A DNA stretch of 64,000 bases from Actinoallomurus bryophytorum (lineage in GTDB: Bacteria; Actinomycetota; Actinomycetes; Streptosporangiales; Streptosporangiaceae). The position numbers and the translations under genes are program-made. Position 1 is the first letter of the stretch. Each line of letters starts with the position of its first letter. The notes under the pieces were generated by a model. That model was not told where the DNA came from and did no database searches. It saw nothing but the letters and a program-made list of their open reading frames with translations. The stretch is from the NCBI RefSeq assembly GCF_006716425.1, contig NZ_VFOZ01000003.1:186001-250000 (forward strand), given 5' to 3'. Positions 44,231 to 52,854 of the stretch are shown here, piece by piece.

Positions 44231-45259
44231 TCAGCCCGGGTGGATCACGGTCACGCCGGTGGACGGGGCGGTGCCCATCGCCGCCAGCGCCGCCGGGGCC
44301 TGGTCGAGGCCGATGGTCCGGGTGATGAGCCGGTCCGGCCGCAGAGTCCCGGCGACGACCAGGTCCATCATCGGGCGGTACGCGTGGGCGGGCATGCCGT
44401 GGCTGCCGAGCACGGCCAGCTCGAAGGCGATGACCCGGCCCATCGGCAGGCCGGTCAGCTCCTCCGGCAGCAGGCCGACCTGGACGTGCCGGCCGCGGCG
44501 GCGCAGGCACGCGATGGAGTCGGCGCAGGTCGGCGCGCTGCCGAGGGCGTCGAGGGAGACGTGCGCGCCTCCTCCGGTGATCTCGAGGATCGCCTCGGGG
44601 ACACCGTCGGGTCCCCTCACGGTGGCCGATGCCCCGGACGCGCGGGCCAGCTCCAGGGCGCCGGGGGACAGGTCGACCGCCACGACGCGTGCGCCGGCCG
44701 CAGCCGCGATCATCACCGCGGACAGGCCGACGCCGCCGCAGCCGTGCACGGCCACCCACTCGCCCGGCGCGACCCGGCCGTGCGCGGTGACGGCGCGGAA
44801 CGCGGTGGCGAAGCGGCAGCCGAGCGCGGCCGCCGCCGCGAAGTCCATCTCCCCGGGCAGCGCCACCAGGTTGACGTCGGCGTTCTCGATCGCGACGTAC
44901 TCGGCGAACGACCCCCAGTGCGTGAACCCGGGCTGGGTCTGGCGCTCACAGACCTGCTGGTCACCGGCGGCGCAGGCCGCGCATCGCCCGCACGCGCAGA
45001 CGAACGGGACCGTCACCCGGTCCCCGGCACGCCACGCGGCGACGCCCGGTCCTGTCGCCTCGATCACCCCGGCCAGCTCGTGCCCGGGAACGTGTGGCAG
45101 CGTGATGTCGGCGTCGTGCCCCATCCAGCCGTGCCAGTCGCTGCGGCACAGGCCGGTCGCGCCGACCCGGATCACCACCCCGCCCGGCGGCGGGACCGGA
45201 TCGGGCACCTCACGTAGCCGCGGCTCACGCCCGAACGCCTCATAGACCACCGCTCGCAC
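44231..45259 (-). CDS. Zinc-dependent alcohol dehydrogenase
   Basis: A 342-residue medium-chain dehydrogenase. Catalytic zinc ligands are Cys38 and His60-Glu61 (GHE); the structural zinc site is Cys90, Cys93, Cys96 and Cys104. The NAD(P)-binding motif appears as [12 protein letters not shown]. Oxidises an alcohol or reduces an aldehyde; the actual substrate is unknown. The start is GTG at 45259, with GGGAGGAG ahead. It ends four bases from the ABC permease on the other strand. Confidence 0.94.
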   Translation of the reverse strand: MRAVVYEAFGREPRLREVPDPVPPPGGVVIRVGATGLCRSDWHGWMGHDADITLPHVPGHELAGVIEATGPGVAAWRAGDRVTVPFVCACGRCAACAAGDQQVCERQTQPGFTHWGSFAEYVAIENADVNLVALPGEMDFAAAAALGCRFATAFRAVTAHGRVAPGEWVAVHGCGGVGLSAVMIAAAAGARVVAVDLSPGALELARASGASATVRGPDGVPEAILEITGGGAHVSLDALGSAPTCADSIACLRRRGRHVQVGLLPEELTGLPMGRVIAFELAVLGSHGMPAHAYRPMMDLVVAGTLRPDRLITRTIGLDQAPAALAAMGTAPSTGVTVIHPG

Positions 45260-45299
45260 CCGGCCGCTCCTCCCGTGTCCGGGCGTCACCGTACCCGGG

Positions 45300-45725
45300 T
45301 CAGGTGTAGTAGCCCTCGACCGGGACGCGCGCCTCCTCGTACAGGGCCGGGCCCTCCTGGGCTACGCCGGGCCATCCGGGGCCGGGTTTGAGGCCGGTGA
45401 GCTGCTCGTTGGACAGGGCGAACACGACGCGCCCCAGGCCGGAGCGTTCGATGGCGCCCGCGCACATCTGACACGGCTGGCAGCTGGTGAACATCGTGGT
45501 GGCGGCCGCGGTGGCGGGGTCGAGCTCGCGGGCCGCCCACCGTGCCAGTTTCAGCTCGGGGTGCGCGCTGATGTCGGCGTCGGTGATGGTCGTGTTGCGT
45601 TCCTCGGCGAGGACGCCGCCGTCCGGTCCGGCCAGCAGCGACCCGAAAGGCGGGTTGCCGCCCGCGCGCGCCGCGGCGGCCAGCTCGATGGCCCTGCGAA
45701 GGAGGGCCCGCTCGTCGGTCGTCAT
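45300..45725 (-). CDS. Nucleoside/guanine deaminase-like protein (CDA fold)
   Basis: A 141-residue zinc deaminase. Zinc ligand and proton shuttle are His55-Pro-Glu57, and Pro84-Cys85-x2-Cys88 completes the site. Such proteins deaminate guanine, cytosine or related compounds, or tRNA adenosine; at 141 residues with PFGSLL near residue 26 it looks like a small-molecule deaminase. The ATG at 45725 has GGAG upstream, within the 3' end of the LLM gene, which ends 2 bp earlier, so these two genes are co-transcribed. Confidence 0.92.
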   Translation of the reverse strand: MTTDERALLRRAIELAAAARAGGNPPFGSLLAGPDGGVLAEERNTTITDADISAHPELKLARWAARELDPATAAATTMFTSCQPCQMCAGAIERSGLGRVVFALSNEQLTGLKPGPGWPGVAQEGPALYEEARVPVEGYYT

Positions 45726-45727
45726 GA

Positions 45728-46576
45728 TCACTCCGATTTCGTGGGGAGGGCGGCGGCGACGGCCGCCAGCGCCCGCCATGCCTGCCGCGGGTGGTGGGTC
45801 TCTTCGGGGTCACCGCCGAAGGGGTCGAGGACGACGGTGCCGGCGCCGAGCCGCCTCAGCCGGTCGATGTCGTCGAGGATCTGCTCGATCGTGCCCTGGC
45901 CGGCGAGCCGGCCGGGGTCCTCGATGGGTGAGGGGGACAGCCTCAGGGCGATGCGCGGCGCCAGGCCCGGCACCGGCCGTCCCTGCGCGTCCGCGGCGGC
46001 CTCGAGCCGCTCCAGCGCGTCCCGCAGCCAGGGGAGGGTGAACCGCAGCGGGTGCCACGCCTCGCCGAACCGCACCGCCCGGCGCAGGCCCGCGTCGCTG
46101 TTGCCGCCGACCCAGATCGGTATCGGCCCGTGGCCGTAGTCCGCCTCGTCCTCCCAGGCCGCGCGCATGGCCCGCAGGGCCTCGTCGGTCAGTTCGCCGC
46201 GCCGGCCGAACGGGACGCCGAGCGCCGCGAACTCCTGCCGGGCCCAGCCGACGCCCACCCCCAGGACGAGCCGCCCGCCGCTGAGCTGGTGGAGGTTGGC
46301 GGCCATCCGTGCCATCAGCAGCGGATGCCGGTACGGCAGGATGAGCACCGTCGTCCCGAGCCGGACCCGGTGGGTGATGCCGGCCAGCCAGGACAGTGTC
46401 GTGAACGGCTCATAGAACGGCGCGGGGTACTGCCTCGCGACGTCGGGCGTGACCGCGAGGTGGTCGGAGACCATCAGCAGGTCGAACCCCAGGCCCTCGA
46501 CGGTCTGCGCCCAGTCGCGCAGCATGCCGGGGTCGGTGCCGGGCCCGAAGTTGGGGACGTTGACGCCTGTTCGCAT
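45728..46576 (-). CDS. LLM-class F420-dependent oxidoreductase
   Basis: A 282-residue luciferase-like monooxygenase-fold protein. MRTGVNVPNFGPGTDPGMLRDWAQ opens the barrel; LLMVSDHLAV, LSGGRLVLGVGVGW and PIPIWVGGNS are the typical F420-binding-class motifs. It likely uses F420H2 or oxidised F420; the substrate is unknown. The deaminase gene follows within 2 bp. The divergent Lrp gene starts 93 bp from it. Confidence 0.92.
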   Translation of the reverse strand: MRTGVNVPNFGPGTDPGMLRDWAQTVEGLGFDLLMVSDHLAVTPDVARQYPAPFYEPFTTLSWLAGITHRVRLGTTVLILPYRHPLLMARMAANLHQLSGGRLVLGVGVGWARQEFAALGVPFGRRGELTDEALRAMRAAWEDEADYGHGPIPIWVGGNSDAGLRRAVRFGEAWHPLRFTLPWLRDALERLEAAADAQGRPVPGLAPRIALRLSPSPIEDPGRLAGQGTIEQILDDIDRLRRLGAGTVVLDPFGGDPEETHHPRQAWRALAAVAAALPTKSE

Positions 46577-46657
46577 CGCCTCAGGCTATCCAGGCGCTCC
46601 CGGCCGCCGGAAGGGATTCCTCCCCGCGTACGGGCTGTCCCGCCGTGGATCCGCCGG

Positions 46658-46663
46658 TATATT
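46658..46663 (+). promoter_or_regulatory. -10 box of leaderless lrp-like mRNA
   Basis: TATATT ends seven bases before the A of the ATG at 46670, so transcription should start at the first base of the start codon. The -35 match is weak. No ribosome-binding site is present ahead of this gene. Confidence 0.5.
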
Positions 46664-46669
46664 CGCCGG

Positions 46670-47125
46670 ATGGCCGAGACTCTTGACGCGACCGACTGGG
46701 CGATCCTGGCCGAGGTCCAGCGGGACGGGCGCGTCCCGCTGACCGAGCTCGGCCGGCGGGTGAACCTCAGCGCGTCCGCGACGACCGAGCGGCTGCGGCG
46801 GCTGGAGTCGGCCGGGGTCATCACCGGCTACCGGGCCGAGGTGGACCTGGGCCGGGCCGGGTTCCCGGTGCTCGCGGTCGTCCGCCTGAAGTATCCCGGC
46901 AGCCACCACCAGCCCCTGCACCGGCTGCTCGGCGAACGGCCGGAGATCCTGGAGTGCCTGCGGACCACCGGCGATGACTGTTACACGCTCAAGGTCGCCG
47001 CGGAGTCCATGGGTCACCTGGAGAAGGTCATCGACGAGCTGGCCCAGTTCGGGAGCACCACCACCAACATCGTCTACAGCCAGACCCTGCCCTTCCGCGG
47101 CCCCCAGGCGCCCGCCGGGACCTGA
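46670..47125 (+). CDS. Lrp/AsnC-family transcriptional regulator
   Basis: A 151-residue Lrp-type regulator: N-terminal HTH (AILAEVQRDGRVPLTELGRRVNLSASATTERLRRLE, abbreviated) and a RAM ligand domain with VRLKYPGSHH, CLRTTGDDCYTLKVAAESM and TTNIVYSQTL. It lacks a Shine-Dalgarno site, consistent with a leaderless transcript. It may control the divergent LLM-deaminase pair or respond to an amino acid. Strong family assignment; ligand unknown. Confidence 0.94.
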   Translation: MAETLDATDWAILAEVQRDGRVPLTELGRRVNLSASATTERLRRLESAGVITGYRAEVDLGRAGFPVLAVVRLKYPGSHHQPLHRLLGERPEILECLRTTGDDCYTLKVAAESMGHLEKVIDELAQFGSTTTNIVYSQTLPFRGPQAPAGT

Positions 47126-47191
47126 GGCCCCGCCGCCGGGAGACGCGTGCCTGCCGGGCCGGACGCGGGCCGGGGCGCTACGGTCGGATGT

Positions 47192-48103
47192 GTGCGATTC
47201 GCCATCTCGATCCCGCAGCTCATCGCCGACGGCGCCTTCGACCCCGCGGCCTTCCGCCACCACCTCGCGCGCGCCGAGGCGCTCGGCTTCGAAAGCGCCT
47301 GGACACAGGAACAGGTCCTGGGCGCGGCCCCCACTCTGGGGCCGATCGAGACCCTGACGTACGCGGCCGCGTGCACGGAGCGGCTGCGGCTGGGCTGCGC
47401 GGTGTTCGTCACTCCGCTGCACGTCCCGGTCCACCTGGCCAAGAGCGTCGCCACGCTGGACCAGCTCAGCCGTGGCCGCCTCGAGATCGGGGTGGGGACC
47501 GGAGGGCGCGGCCGGATGTTCTCCGCGTTCGGCGTCGGCCCCGGCGGCCTGGTCGCCCGGTTCAACGAAGGACTGCGGCTGATGAAGGCGTGCTGGACCG
47601 AGCCCCGCATCACCTTCGAGGGCCGCTTCTGGCAGCTCGAGGACGCGGCGATGGAACCCAAACCGTTCCAGAAGCCCTACCCGCCGCTGTGGTTCGGCGG
47701 CAACCACCCGGACGCCCTGCGCCGGGCCGTGCGGCACGGCGACGGATTCTTCGGCGCCGGGTCCACCGAGACCGGGCGGTTCGCCGAGCAGGTGCGGCTC
47801 GTACGGGAGGCGCTCGCCGAGGAGGGCCGCGACCCCGGCGGCTTCGGCATCGCCAAGCGCGTCTACATCGCCGTCGACGACGACGGGGCACGCGCCCGGC
47901 GCGACATCGACGCCGCGCTCGAACGGCTCTACGGCAGGACGGGCCTGGCCCCGGTCGCGGTCGCCGGCACACCGGAGGCGTGTGCGCGAGGACTGCGGGA
48001 GGTCGCCGACGCGGGCGCGCAGATGATCCTGCTCAACCCGCTGTCCGAGGAGACCACGCAGATGGAGCGGCTGGCCGCCGACGTCCTGCCCCGGCTGTCC
48101 TGA
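47192..48103 (+). CDS. LLM-class (F420- or FMN-dependent) oxidoreductase
   Basis: A 303-residue luciferase-like protein. RFAISIPQLIADGAFDPAAFRHHL starts the barrel; ESAWTQEQVL, LSRGRLEIGVGTGG and PPLWFGGNHPDALRRA are the class motifs. The start GTG at 47192 follows a TACGGT -10-like box by seven bases, so this too may be leaderless. Substrate unknown. It differs clearly from the LLM protein at 45728 and lies just downstream of the Lrp gene. Confidence 0.9.
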   Translation: MRFAISIPQLIADGAFDPAAFRHHLARAEALGFESAWTQEQVLGAAPTLGPIETLTYAAACTERLRLGCAVFVTPLHVPVHLAKSVATLDQLSRGRLEIGVGTGGRGRMFSAFGVGPGGLVARFNEGLRLMKACWTEPRITFEGRFWQLEDAAMEPKPFQKPYPPLWFGGNHPDALRRAVRHGDGFFGAGSTETGRFAEQVRLVREALAEEGRDPGGFGIAKRVYIAVDDDGARARRDIDAALERLYGRTGLAPVAVAGTPEACARGLREVADAGAQMILLNPLSEETTQMERLAADVLPRLS

Positions 48104-48193
48104 GCCGGGCGTACGCACTGGTGGCTTCGGTCGGGTGATCACAGTGCGGCGACGGCCGGAACACCGACTTACTCCGACACCTGCCCGACCTGG

Positions 48194-48233
48194 ACTATAT
48201 GCCTTGACGGGTATATATCTGCCGGGCTATGTT
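48194..48233 (+). promoter_or_regulatory. Promoter and candidate operator of the arsR-like gene
   Basis: TTGACG (48204-48209), 18 bases, TATGTT (48228-48233); the GTG at 48241 lies eight bases after it, fitting a leaderless start. The -35 region is embedded in the imperfect dyad ACTATATGCC-TTGAC-GGGTATATAT (48194-48217), a plausible ArsR site. Confidence 0.6.
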
Positions 48234-48240
48234 CGCGGGC

Positions 48241-48576
48241 GTGGCAACGACATTCGACGTACTCGCCGAGCCGGCCCGGCGGCGGATCCTGGATCTGCTG
48301 CTGGAACGCCCCCGGCCGGTGGCGGAGCTGACCGAGGCCCTGGGCCTCACCCAGCCCGGCACCTCCAAGCACCTGCGAGTGCTACGCGAGGCCGGGCTGG
48401 TCCGCGTACGCGCCGAGGCGCAGCGGCGCTGGTACGAGCTGCGGCCCGAGCCGCTGGCCGAGATCGACGCGTGGCTGCGGCCCTACCGGCGGCTGTGGTC
48501 GGACGCGCTCGACGCCCTCGAACACCACCTGGACACCATGCCCGGCACGGCGCCGGACCGTACGGAGGACTCGTGA
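48241..48576 (+). CDS. ArsR-family transcriptional regulator
   Basis: A 111-residue winged-helix repressor: VATTFDVLAEPARRRILDLL, LTEALGLTQPGTSKHLRVLREAGLVRV and the C-terminal helix WLRPYRRLW. It has no metal-binding Cys motif, so it is of the non-metal ArsR type that controls activator-of-Hsp90-like genes. The GTG at 48241 is chosen because the family normally begins just before the first helix. Its TGA overlaps the GTG of the SRPBCC gene (GTGA). Confidence 0.94.
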   Translation: MATTFDVLAEPARRRILDLLLERPRPVAELTEALGLTQPGTSKHLRVLREAGLVRVRAEAQRRWYELRPEPLAEIDAWLRPYRRLWSDALDALEHHLDTMPGTAPDRTEDS

Positions 48577-49517
48577 ACGGAAGCCTGCACACCGTCGGCG
48601 GACGCAACGTCCTGAGGTTCGAACGCCGACTCGCGCATCCGGTCGAGAAGGTCTGGCGGGCGATCACGGACCCGGCCGAGATGGCGCACTGGTTCCCGGC
48701 CATCGTCGAGATGGACTTCCGCGTCGGCGGGAGGATCACCTTCGCCTTTCCCGGCGCCGAGATGGACGCCGCCGAGGGGTCGATCACCGAGCTCGATCCG
48801 CCGCGCGTCTTCGCCTTCAGCTGGAACGGCGACCCGCTGCGCATGGAGCTGCGCCCGGACGGGGAGGGCAGCGTGCTGACCTTCACCCACACCTTCGAGG
48901 ACCGCCCGATGGCCGGCAGCTTCGCGACCGGCTGGGAGACCTGCCTCGGGGCGCTGGAGAAGATCCTGTCCGGCCCGGCCACGGAAGGGATGCTCAGGCC
49001 CGAGCGGTACGCCGAGCGGCACGACGCCTACGTGGCGGCGTTCGGGCTCGGCGAGGGGACCGTGGCCGATGACGAGCAGGGCTTCACGGTCCGGTTCGAA
49101 CGGATGATCCCCCACCCGGTGGAGGACGTATGGCCCGCGCTCGCGGGCGCGGGGGAGTCCGGCGGGCCCTCGGTGGGCGGGCCGCCGCCGGTGAGAGCCA
49201 CCAACGGGTACGTCTCGGCGGGCGTGCTGACCGCGGTCGAGCCGGGGGCCGTCCTGGACTACGGATGGCTCGACGGCGGTGAGCCGGCCGGCCGGGTCCG
49301 CTGGGAGCTGACCGGCGGCCATCCCGCCGGCACCCGTGTCGTGCTCACCCAGAGCGGACCGGCACGGCTCGCCGATCAGCGCGCGACCGCGCTCGCCGCC
49401 TGGCACACCCACCTGGAGGTGTTCGCCGACCACCTGCGCGGCATCGACCACTGCCCGTGGCCCAAGGCGCGAACCGAGGAGCTCAGGGAGCACTACGCCG
49501 AGACGATCGCCAGGTAG
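48573..49517 (+). CDS. Tandem SRPBCC (AHSA1-like) protein
   Basis: A 314-residue protein with two SRPBCC/AHSA1 domains in tandem: residues ~10-145 (RRLAHPVEKVWRAITDPAEMAHWFP; FSWNGDPLRMEL) and ~170-310 (RMIPHPVEDVWPALA; AVLDYGWLDG). Single-domain versions are the usual partner of ArsR genes; here the gene appears duplicated and fused. The fold has a deep pocket for lipids or polyketides, role unknown. It is coupled to arsR by GTGA and overlaps the converging spermidine-synthase-like gene by 25 bp. Confidence 0.9.
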   Translation: MNGSLHTVGGRNVLRFERRLAHPVEKVWRAITDPAEMAHWFPAIVEMDFRVGGRITFAFPGAEMDAAEGSITELDPPRVFAFSWNGDPLRMELRPDGEGSVLTFTHTFEDRPMAGSFATGWETCLGALEKILSGPATEGMLRPERYAERHDAYVAAFGLGEGTVADDEQGFTVRFERMIPHPVEDVWPALAGAGESGGPSVGGPPPVRATNGYVSAGVLTAVEPGAVLDYGWLDGGEPAGRVRWELTGGHPAGTRVVLTQSGPARLADQRATALAAWHTHLEVFADHLRGIDHCPWPKARTEELREHYAETIAR

Positions 49518-50164
49518 ACCACGTCGGGTTCGCCCCGGGCGACCTGGACCGGATGCGCCGTGACGCCGGTGAACCGCTCCCGCAGCCGCGCCTCGAAGGC
49601 GGGCGCGGCGCCGGCGCTCCAGACGGCCAGGACGCCACCGGGGCGCAGGCGCCCGGCCAGCAGGTCCAGGCCCGCCGGCGCGTACAGGGCGGCGTTGCCG
49701 TCGGTGACCGTCCACTCGGGGCCGTTGTCGATGTCCAGGCACAGCACGTCATAGGCGCCGGGCGTCGCGGACAGCCATTCGAGCAGGTCGGTGCGTTCGA
49801 TCCGCACCCGGGGATCGGCGAGGGCACCGCCGGAGAAGGGGCGCAGGTGCGTGGCGTGCCAGCCGATGACCGCCGGCTCGCGTTCGACCACGGTCACCGT
49901 ACGGGTGGTCGGCGAGCGCAGCGCCTCGGCGAGAGAGAAGCCCACTCCGAGGCCGCCGATGAGGACGTCGGCGGGCCGTGCGACGCGCTCCAGCGCGGCG
50001 CGGACCAAAAGCCGCTCGGACTCACCGGCGCGGGTGTCCATGAGGAAGACGCCGTTGCTGATGATCTCGAAGTGCCGTCCGTCGCTCCGCAGCACCAGCT
50101 CGCCGTTCTCACCGGCGCACCGCTCATAGACCTCCACGTAGCGTGAGCCTAGTGCCGCCGTCAC
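49493..50164 (-). CDS. Spermidine-synthase-like SAM-dependent protein
   Basis: A ~223-residue Rossmann-fold protein like the spermidine synthase-like proteins of actinobacteria. VLIGGLGVGFSLAEAL is the SAM-binding glycine motif; TVTVVEREPAVIGW gives the acidic residue for the ribose; DVLCLDIDNGPEW is the acidic motif near the active site. Canonical spermidine synthases have GGGDG and conserved Asp for the polyamine, which are altered, so the activity may be methyl transfer or none. GTG at 50164 overlaps the upstream radical SAM stop; GTG at 50137 is an alternative start. Confidence 0.85.
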   Translation of the reverse strand: MTAALGSRYVEVYERCAGENGELVLRSDGRHFEIISNGVFLMDTRAGESERLLVRAALERVARPADVLIGGLGVGFSLAEALRSPTTRTVTVVEREPAVIGWHATHLRPFSGGALADPRVRIERTDLLEWLSATPGAYDVLCLDIDNGPEWTVTDGNAALYAPAGLDLLAGRLRPGGVLAVWSAGAAPAFEARLRERFTGVTAHPVQVARGEPDVVYLAIVSA

Positions 50165-51171
50165 AGCAGGGGCAGCTGCTCGGCGGCCGGCCGCGGGGGA
50201 GCCGGCGGGGGAGGGACGATGCGCGGGCGCCGCGGGTTGCGGTGGTCGCCGATGCCGTATTCGTTGGCCAGCTCCGCGACCTTGGCCGAGATGCGCCGCT
50301 GGTAGTCCTTTGGCGCGTAGGCGCCACGCCCGTACAGGCGCTCGTACGGGGCCACCAGCTCGGGGCGGGCCTCGCGCAGCCAGTCCATGAACCACTCGCG
50401 GGCGCCCGGACGCAGGTGCAACACGATGGCCGACACGGAGGTGGCGCCCGCCTCGGCGATGCGCCGGACCGCCGACTCCAGCTGGCGCGGGGTGTCGCTG
50501 AGGTAGGGCACGATCGGCCCCATCAGGACGCCGCAGCCGATGCCGTGCTCGCCGAGCGTCGCGCAGACCTCCAGGCGTTTGAGCGGGCTCGGCGTGCCCG
50601 GCTCGATCAGCCGCCACAGCTCCTTGTCCACGAAGCCGACCGACACGGCGGCGCCGACCTCGGTGCGTTCGGCCGCCTCCTCCAGCAAGGGCAGGTCACG
50701 CAGGATCAGCGAGCCCTTGGTGAGGATGGAGAAGGGGTTCGCCGCGTCGCGCAGCGCCTCGATGATCCCGGGCATCAGCCGGTAGCGGCCCTCGGCGCGC
50801 TGGTAGCAGTCGACGTTGGTGCCCATCGCGATGTGCTCGCCCGCCCACCGGGGCGCGGCCAGCTCGCGGCGGACCAGCTCGGGGGCGTTGACCTTCACCA
50901 CGATCTGGGAGTCGAAGTCGCGGCCCGCGTCGAAGTCGAGGTAGGTGTGGGTCTTGCGGGCGAAGCAGTAACGGCACGCGTGGCTGCAGCCGCGATAGGG
51001 GTTGATCGTCCAGGTGAAGGGCACGCGGGAGGCGCCGGGCACCTTGTTGATGATCGACTTGGCCCGTATCTCGTGGAAGGTGATCCCGCGGAACTCCGGG
51101 GTGTCGACCGTGACCGGCTGCCCGAACAGGCCCGGTTCCTGACCATCGAGTGACAACGCGTCCCAACGCAT
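50161..51171 (-). CDS. Rv2578c-family radical SAM protein
   Basis: A 336-residue radical SAM protein. The cluster motif is Cys62-x3-Cys66-x2-Cys69 (CSHACRYC), in the NPYRGCSHACRYCFAR setting that characterises Rv2578c/Spl-like proteins. VKVNAPELVRREL and GTNVDCYQRAEG are other marks. Function of the family is not known; relatives are photoproduct-lyase-like. The ATG at 51171 has GAGGGA just ahead. It is coupled to the spermidine-synthase-like gene (GTGA). Confidence 0.92.
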   Translation of the reverse strand: MRWDALSLDGQEPGLFGQPVTVDTPEFRGITFHEIRAKSIINKVPGASRVPFTWTINPYRGCSHACRYCFARKTHTYLDFDAGRDFDSQIVVKVNAPELVRRELAAPRWAGEHIAMGTNVDCYQRAEGRYRLMPGIIEALRDAANPFSILTKGSLILRDLPLLEEAAERTEVGAAVSVGFVDKELWRLIEPGTPSPLKRLEVCATLGEHGIGCGVLMGPIVPYLSDTPRQLESAVRRIAEAGATSVSAIVLHLRPGAREWFMDWLREARPELVAPYERLYGRGAYAPKDYQRRISAKVAELANEYGIGDHRNPRRPRIVPPPPAPPRPAAEQLPLL

Positions 51172-51275
51172 TCCCTCATGGTAGAACATGTGTTCGATCA
51201 CCTTGCGGTGAACCCTCCGCGGGCGTGCCCCGTATGCCTCCAGGAGAGATCAGCCCGTACCCGGAAGGCCGCGCG

Positions 51276-51686
51276 ATGACCACACTGCCGAAGACCGTCA
51301 GCACGCCGTTGCTCCGCACCGACTTCTCCGACGAGACGGCGTGGGAGGCCCTCCTCGCGGCGATCGCGACGCCGAACGAGGACGGGTTCATGGCGTACGT
51401 GGACTCCGTCGAGGACCCCGCGCACCGTGACCTGACCCTCGAGCAGGTCCTCGCGCTGGTGCCGGCAGAGTGCGAGCATCCGATCCTCATCGTGGCGGAC
51501 CACGTCGCCCTCACCTCGCCGGAGATGCCGCTGCTGGTCATCGACCTGTGGGACGAGCGCGGGCGCGTGCTCCGCGTCGTCGTCGAGGAGCTGTCGAGTA
51601 TCGAGAACAACCTGTCGATCTCCAACATGGACTTCGACGACTTCACCGCGGCCGCCGACGAGCACGGCGTCTTCCGCGGATTCTGA
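51276..51686 (+). CDS. DUF6924-family protein
   Basis: A 136-residue soluble protein. LLRTDFSDETAWEALLAA, GFMAYVDSVEDPAHRDLTLEQVLALV and HPILIVADHVAL are characteristic of the actinobacterial DUF6924 domain; the acidic C-terminus ends NMDFDDFTAAADEHGVFRGF. The role of the family is unknown. GGAAGG lies before the ATG. The stop converges on the protease gene with 3 bp between. Confidence 0.87.
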   Translation: MTTLPKTVSTPLLRTDFSDETAWEALLAAIATPNEDGFMAYVDSVEDPAHRDLTLEQVLALVPAECEHPILIVADHVALTSPEMPLLVIDLWDERGRVLRVVVEELSSIENNLSISNMDFDDFTAAADEHGVFRGF

Positions 51687-51689
51687 CCC

Positions 51690-52775
51690 TCAGCCCGGTC
51701 CGGGCAGGCGTTCGAGGGCGCGGGCCAGGTCGCGTGGGGTGACGATGCCGACGAGGCGCTCGCCCTCGAAGACGAGCAGCCGGCCGTGGGCCAGCTTGGG
51801 CACCAGGTCGGCCAGCGACGTCTGCGCGCCGGTGCGCTCGGCGTCCTCCACGACCGCGCCGATCGGTGCTCCGGGCTCCTGGCCGCGGATCCGCTCGGCG
51901 GTCACGATGCCGCGTACGACGCCGTCCTCGAGCAGGGGATAGGCGGTGTGGCGGTGGCGGGGGAGCATCTCGCGCAGGAACTCAGCCGCCGTCATCGAGC
52001 CGGGCACGGTGAACGGGTCGGGCGTCATGACCCGGCCGATCGTGATGCCGTCCAGGCGGGCCTGCACGCGTGCCTGGCCGGCCTCCAGGCTCGCGGCCGC
52101 GATCAGGAACCAGCCGATGAGGATCAGCCACAGGCCGCTGAAGGTCCACAGCGACAGGTAGAAGCCCGCCACCATCGCGATCCAGCCGAAGCCGCGGCCG
52201 GCCAGCGCGGTGCGCAGCGTCGCCTGCGTACGGTCGCCGGACAGGCGCCACAGCAGGGCATGGACGAGCCGGCCGCCGTCCAGCGGCGCCGCCGGGATGA
52301 CGTTGAACAGGGCGAGCACGACGTTGATCGCGGCCAGCCACGCGATGCAGCCGGCGACCATGCCGTTCATCCCTGCGACCAGGAGCACCGCCGACGCGCC
52401 GGCCAGCAGCATGCCCAGCAGTAGACTGACCAGCGGCCCCGAGCCCGCGATACGGAGTTCGGCGCCGGGGCTCTCCGGCTCGCCCTCGAACCTCGCCACG
52501 CCGCCCAGCAGCCACAAGGTGATGCCTTCGACGGTCAACCCGTTGCGCCGTGCGACGATGGCGTGCGCCAGCTCGTGCGCGAGCAGCGACGCGAGGAACG
52601 CCGCGGCGGTGAACAGCCCGCCGAGGATGTACATGACCGGGTGCAGTCCCTTGTAGGACTGCGGCAGGCGCTCGGCCCCCAGACCGTACGCGAGAAGGGT
52701 GAAGACGACGAGAACGGTCCAGTTGACGCCGACGCGCACGCCGACGATCCGGCCGAGCCGGAAGGTGTCGTTCAT
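51690..52775 (-). CDS. Site-2 (M50) metalloprotease with CBS domains (Rip3-like)
   Basis: A 361-residue intramembrane zinc protease. Six or so membrane segments surround the active site His67-Glu68-x2-His71 and the third ligand in N158-x2-P161-x4-D166 (NVIPAAPLDGG). The C-terminal ~130 residues hold two CBS domains (IGRVMTPDPFTV, LLVFEGERLVGIVTPRDL) that probably sense adenine nucleotides. This architecture is that of mycobacterial Rip3. It is divergent from the GHL10 lipoprotein gene; substrates are unknown (anti-sigma factors in related enzymes). Confidence 0.93.
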   Translation of the reverse strand: MNDTFRLGRIVGVRVGVNWTVLVVFTLLAYGLGAERLPQSYKGLHPVMYILGGLFTAAAFLASLLAHELAHAIVARRNGLTVEGITLWLLGGVARFEGEPESPGAELRIAGSGPLVSLLLGMLLAGASAVLLVAGMNGMVAGCIAWLAAINVVLALFNVIPAAPLDGGRLVHALLWRLSGDRTQATLRTALAGRGFGWIAMVAGFYLSLWTFSGLWLILIGWFLIAAASLEAGQARVQARLDGITIGRVMTPDPFTVPGSMTAAEFLREMLPRHRHTAYPLLEDGVVRGIVTAERIRGQEPGAPIGAVVEDAERTGAQTSLADLVPKLAHGRLLVFEGERLVGIVTPRDLARALERLPGPG

Positions 52776-52854
52776 CCGCCGCCGCCCTGTGAGAGTGCCT
52801 CTCCTGAACCGATACCCGGATGTGCGCCGGGACTCTCCGGCAGAATGCCATCTC

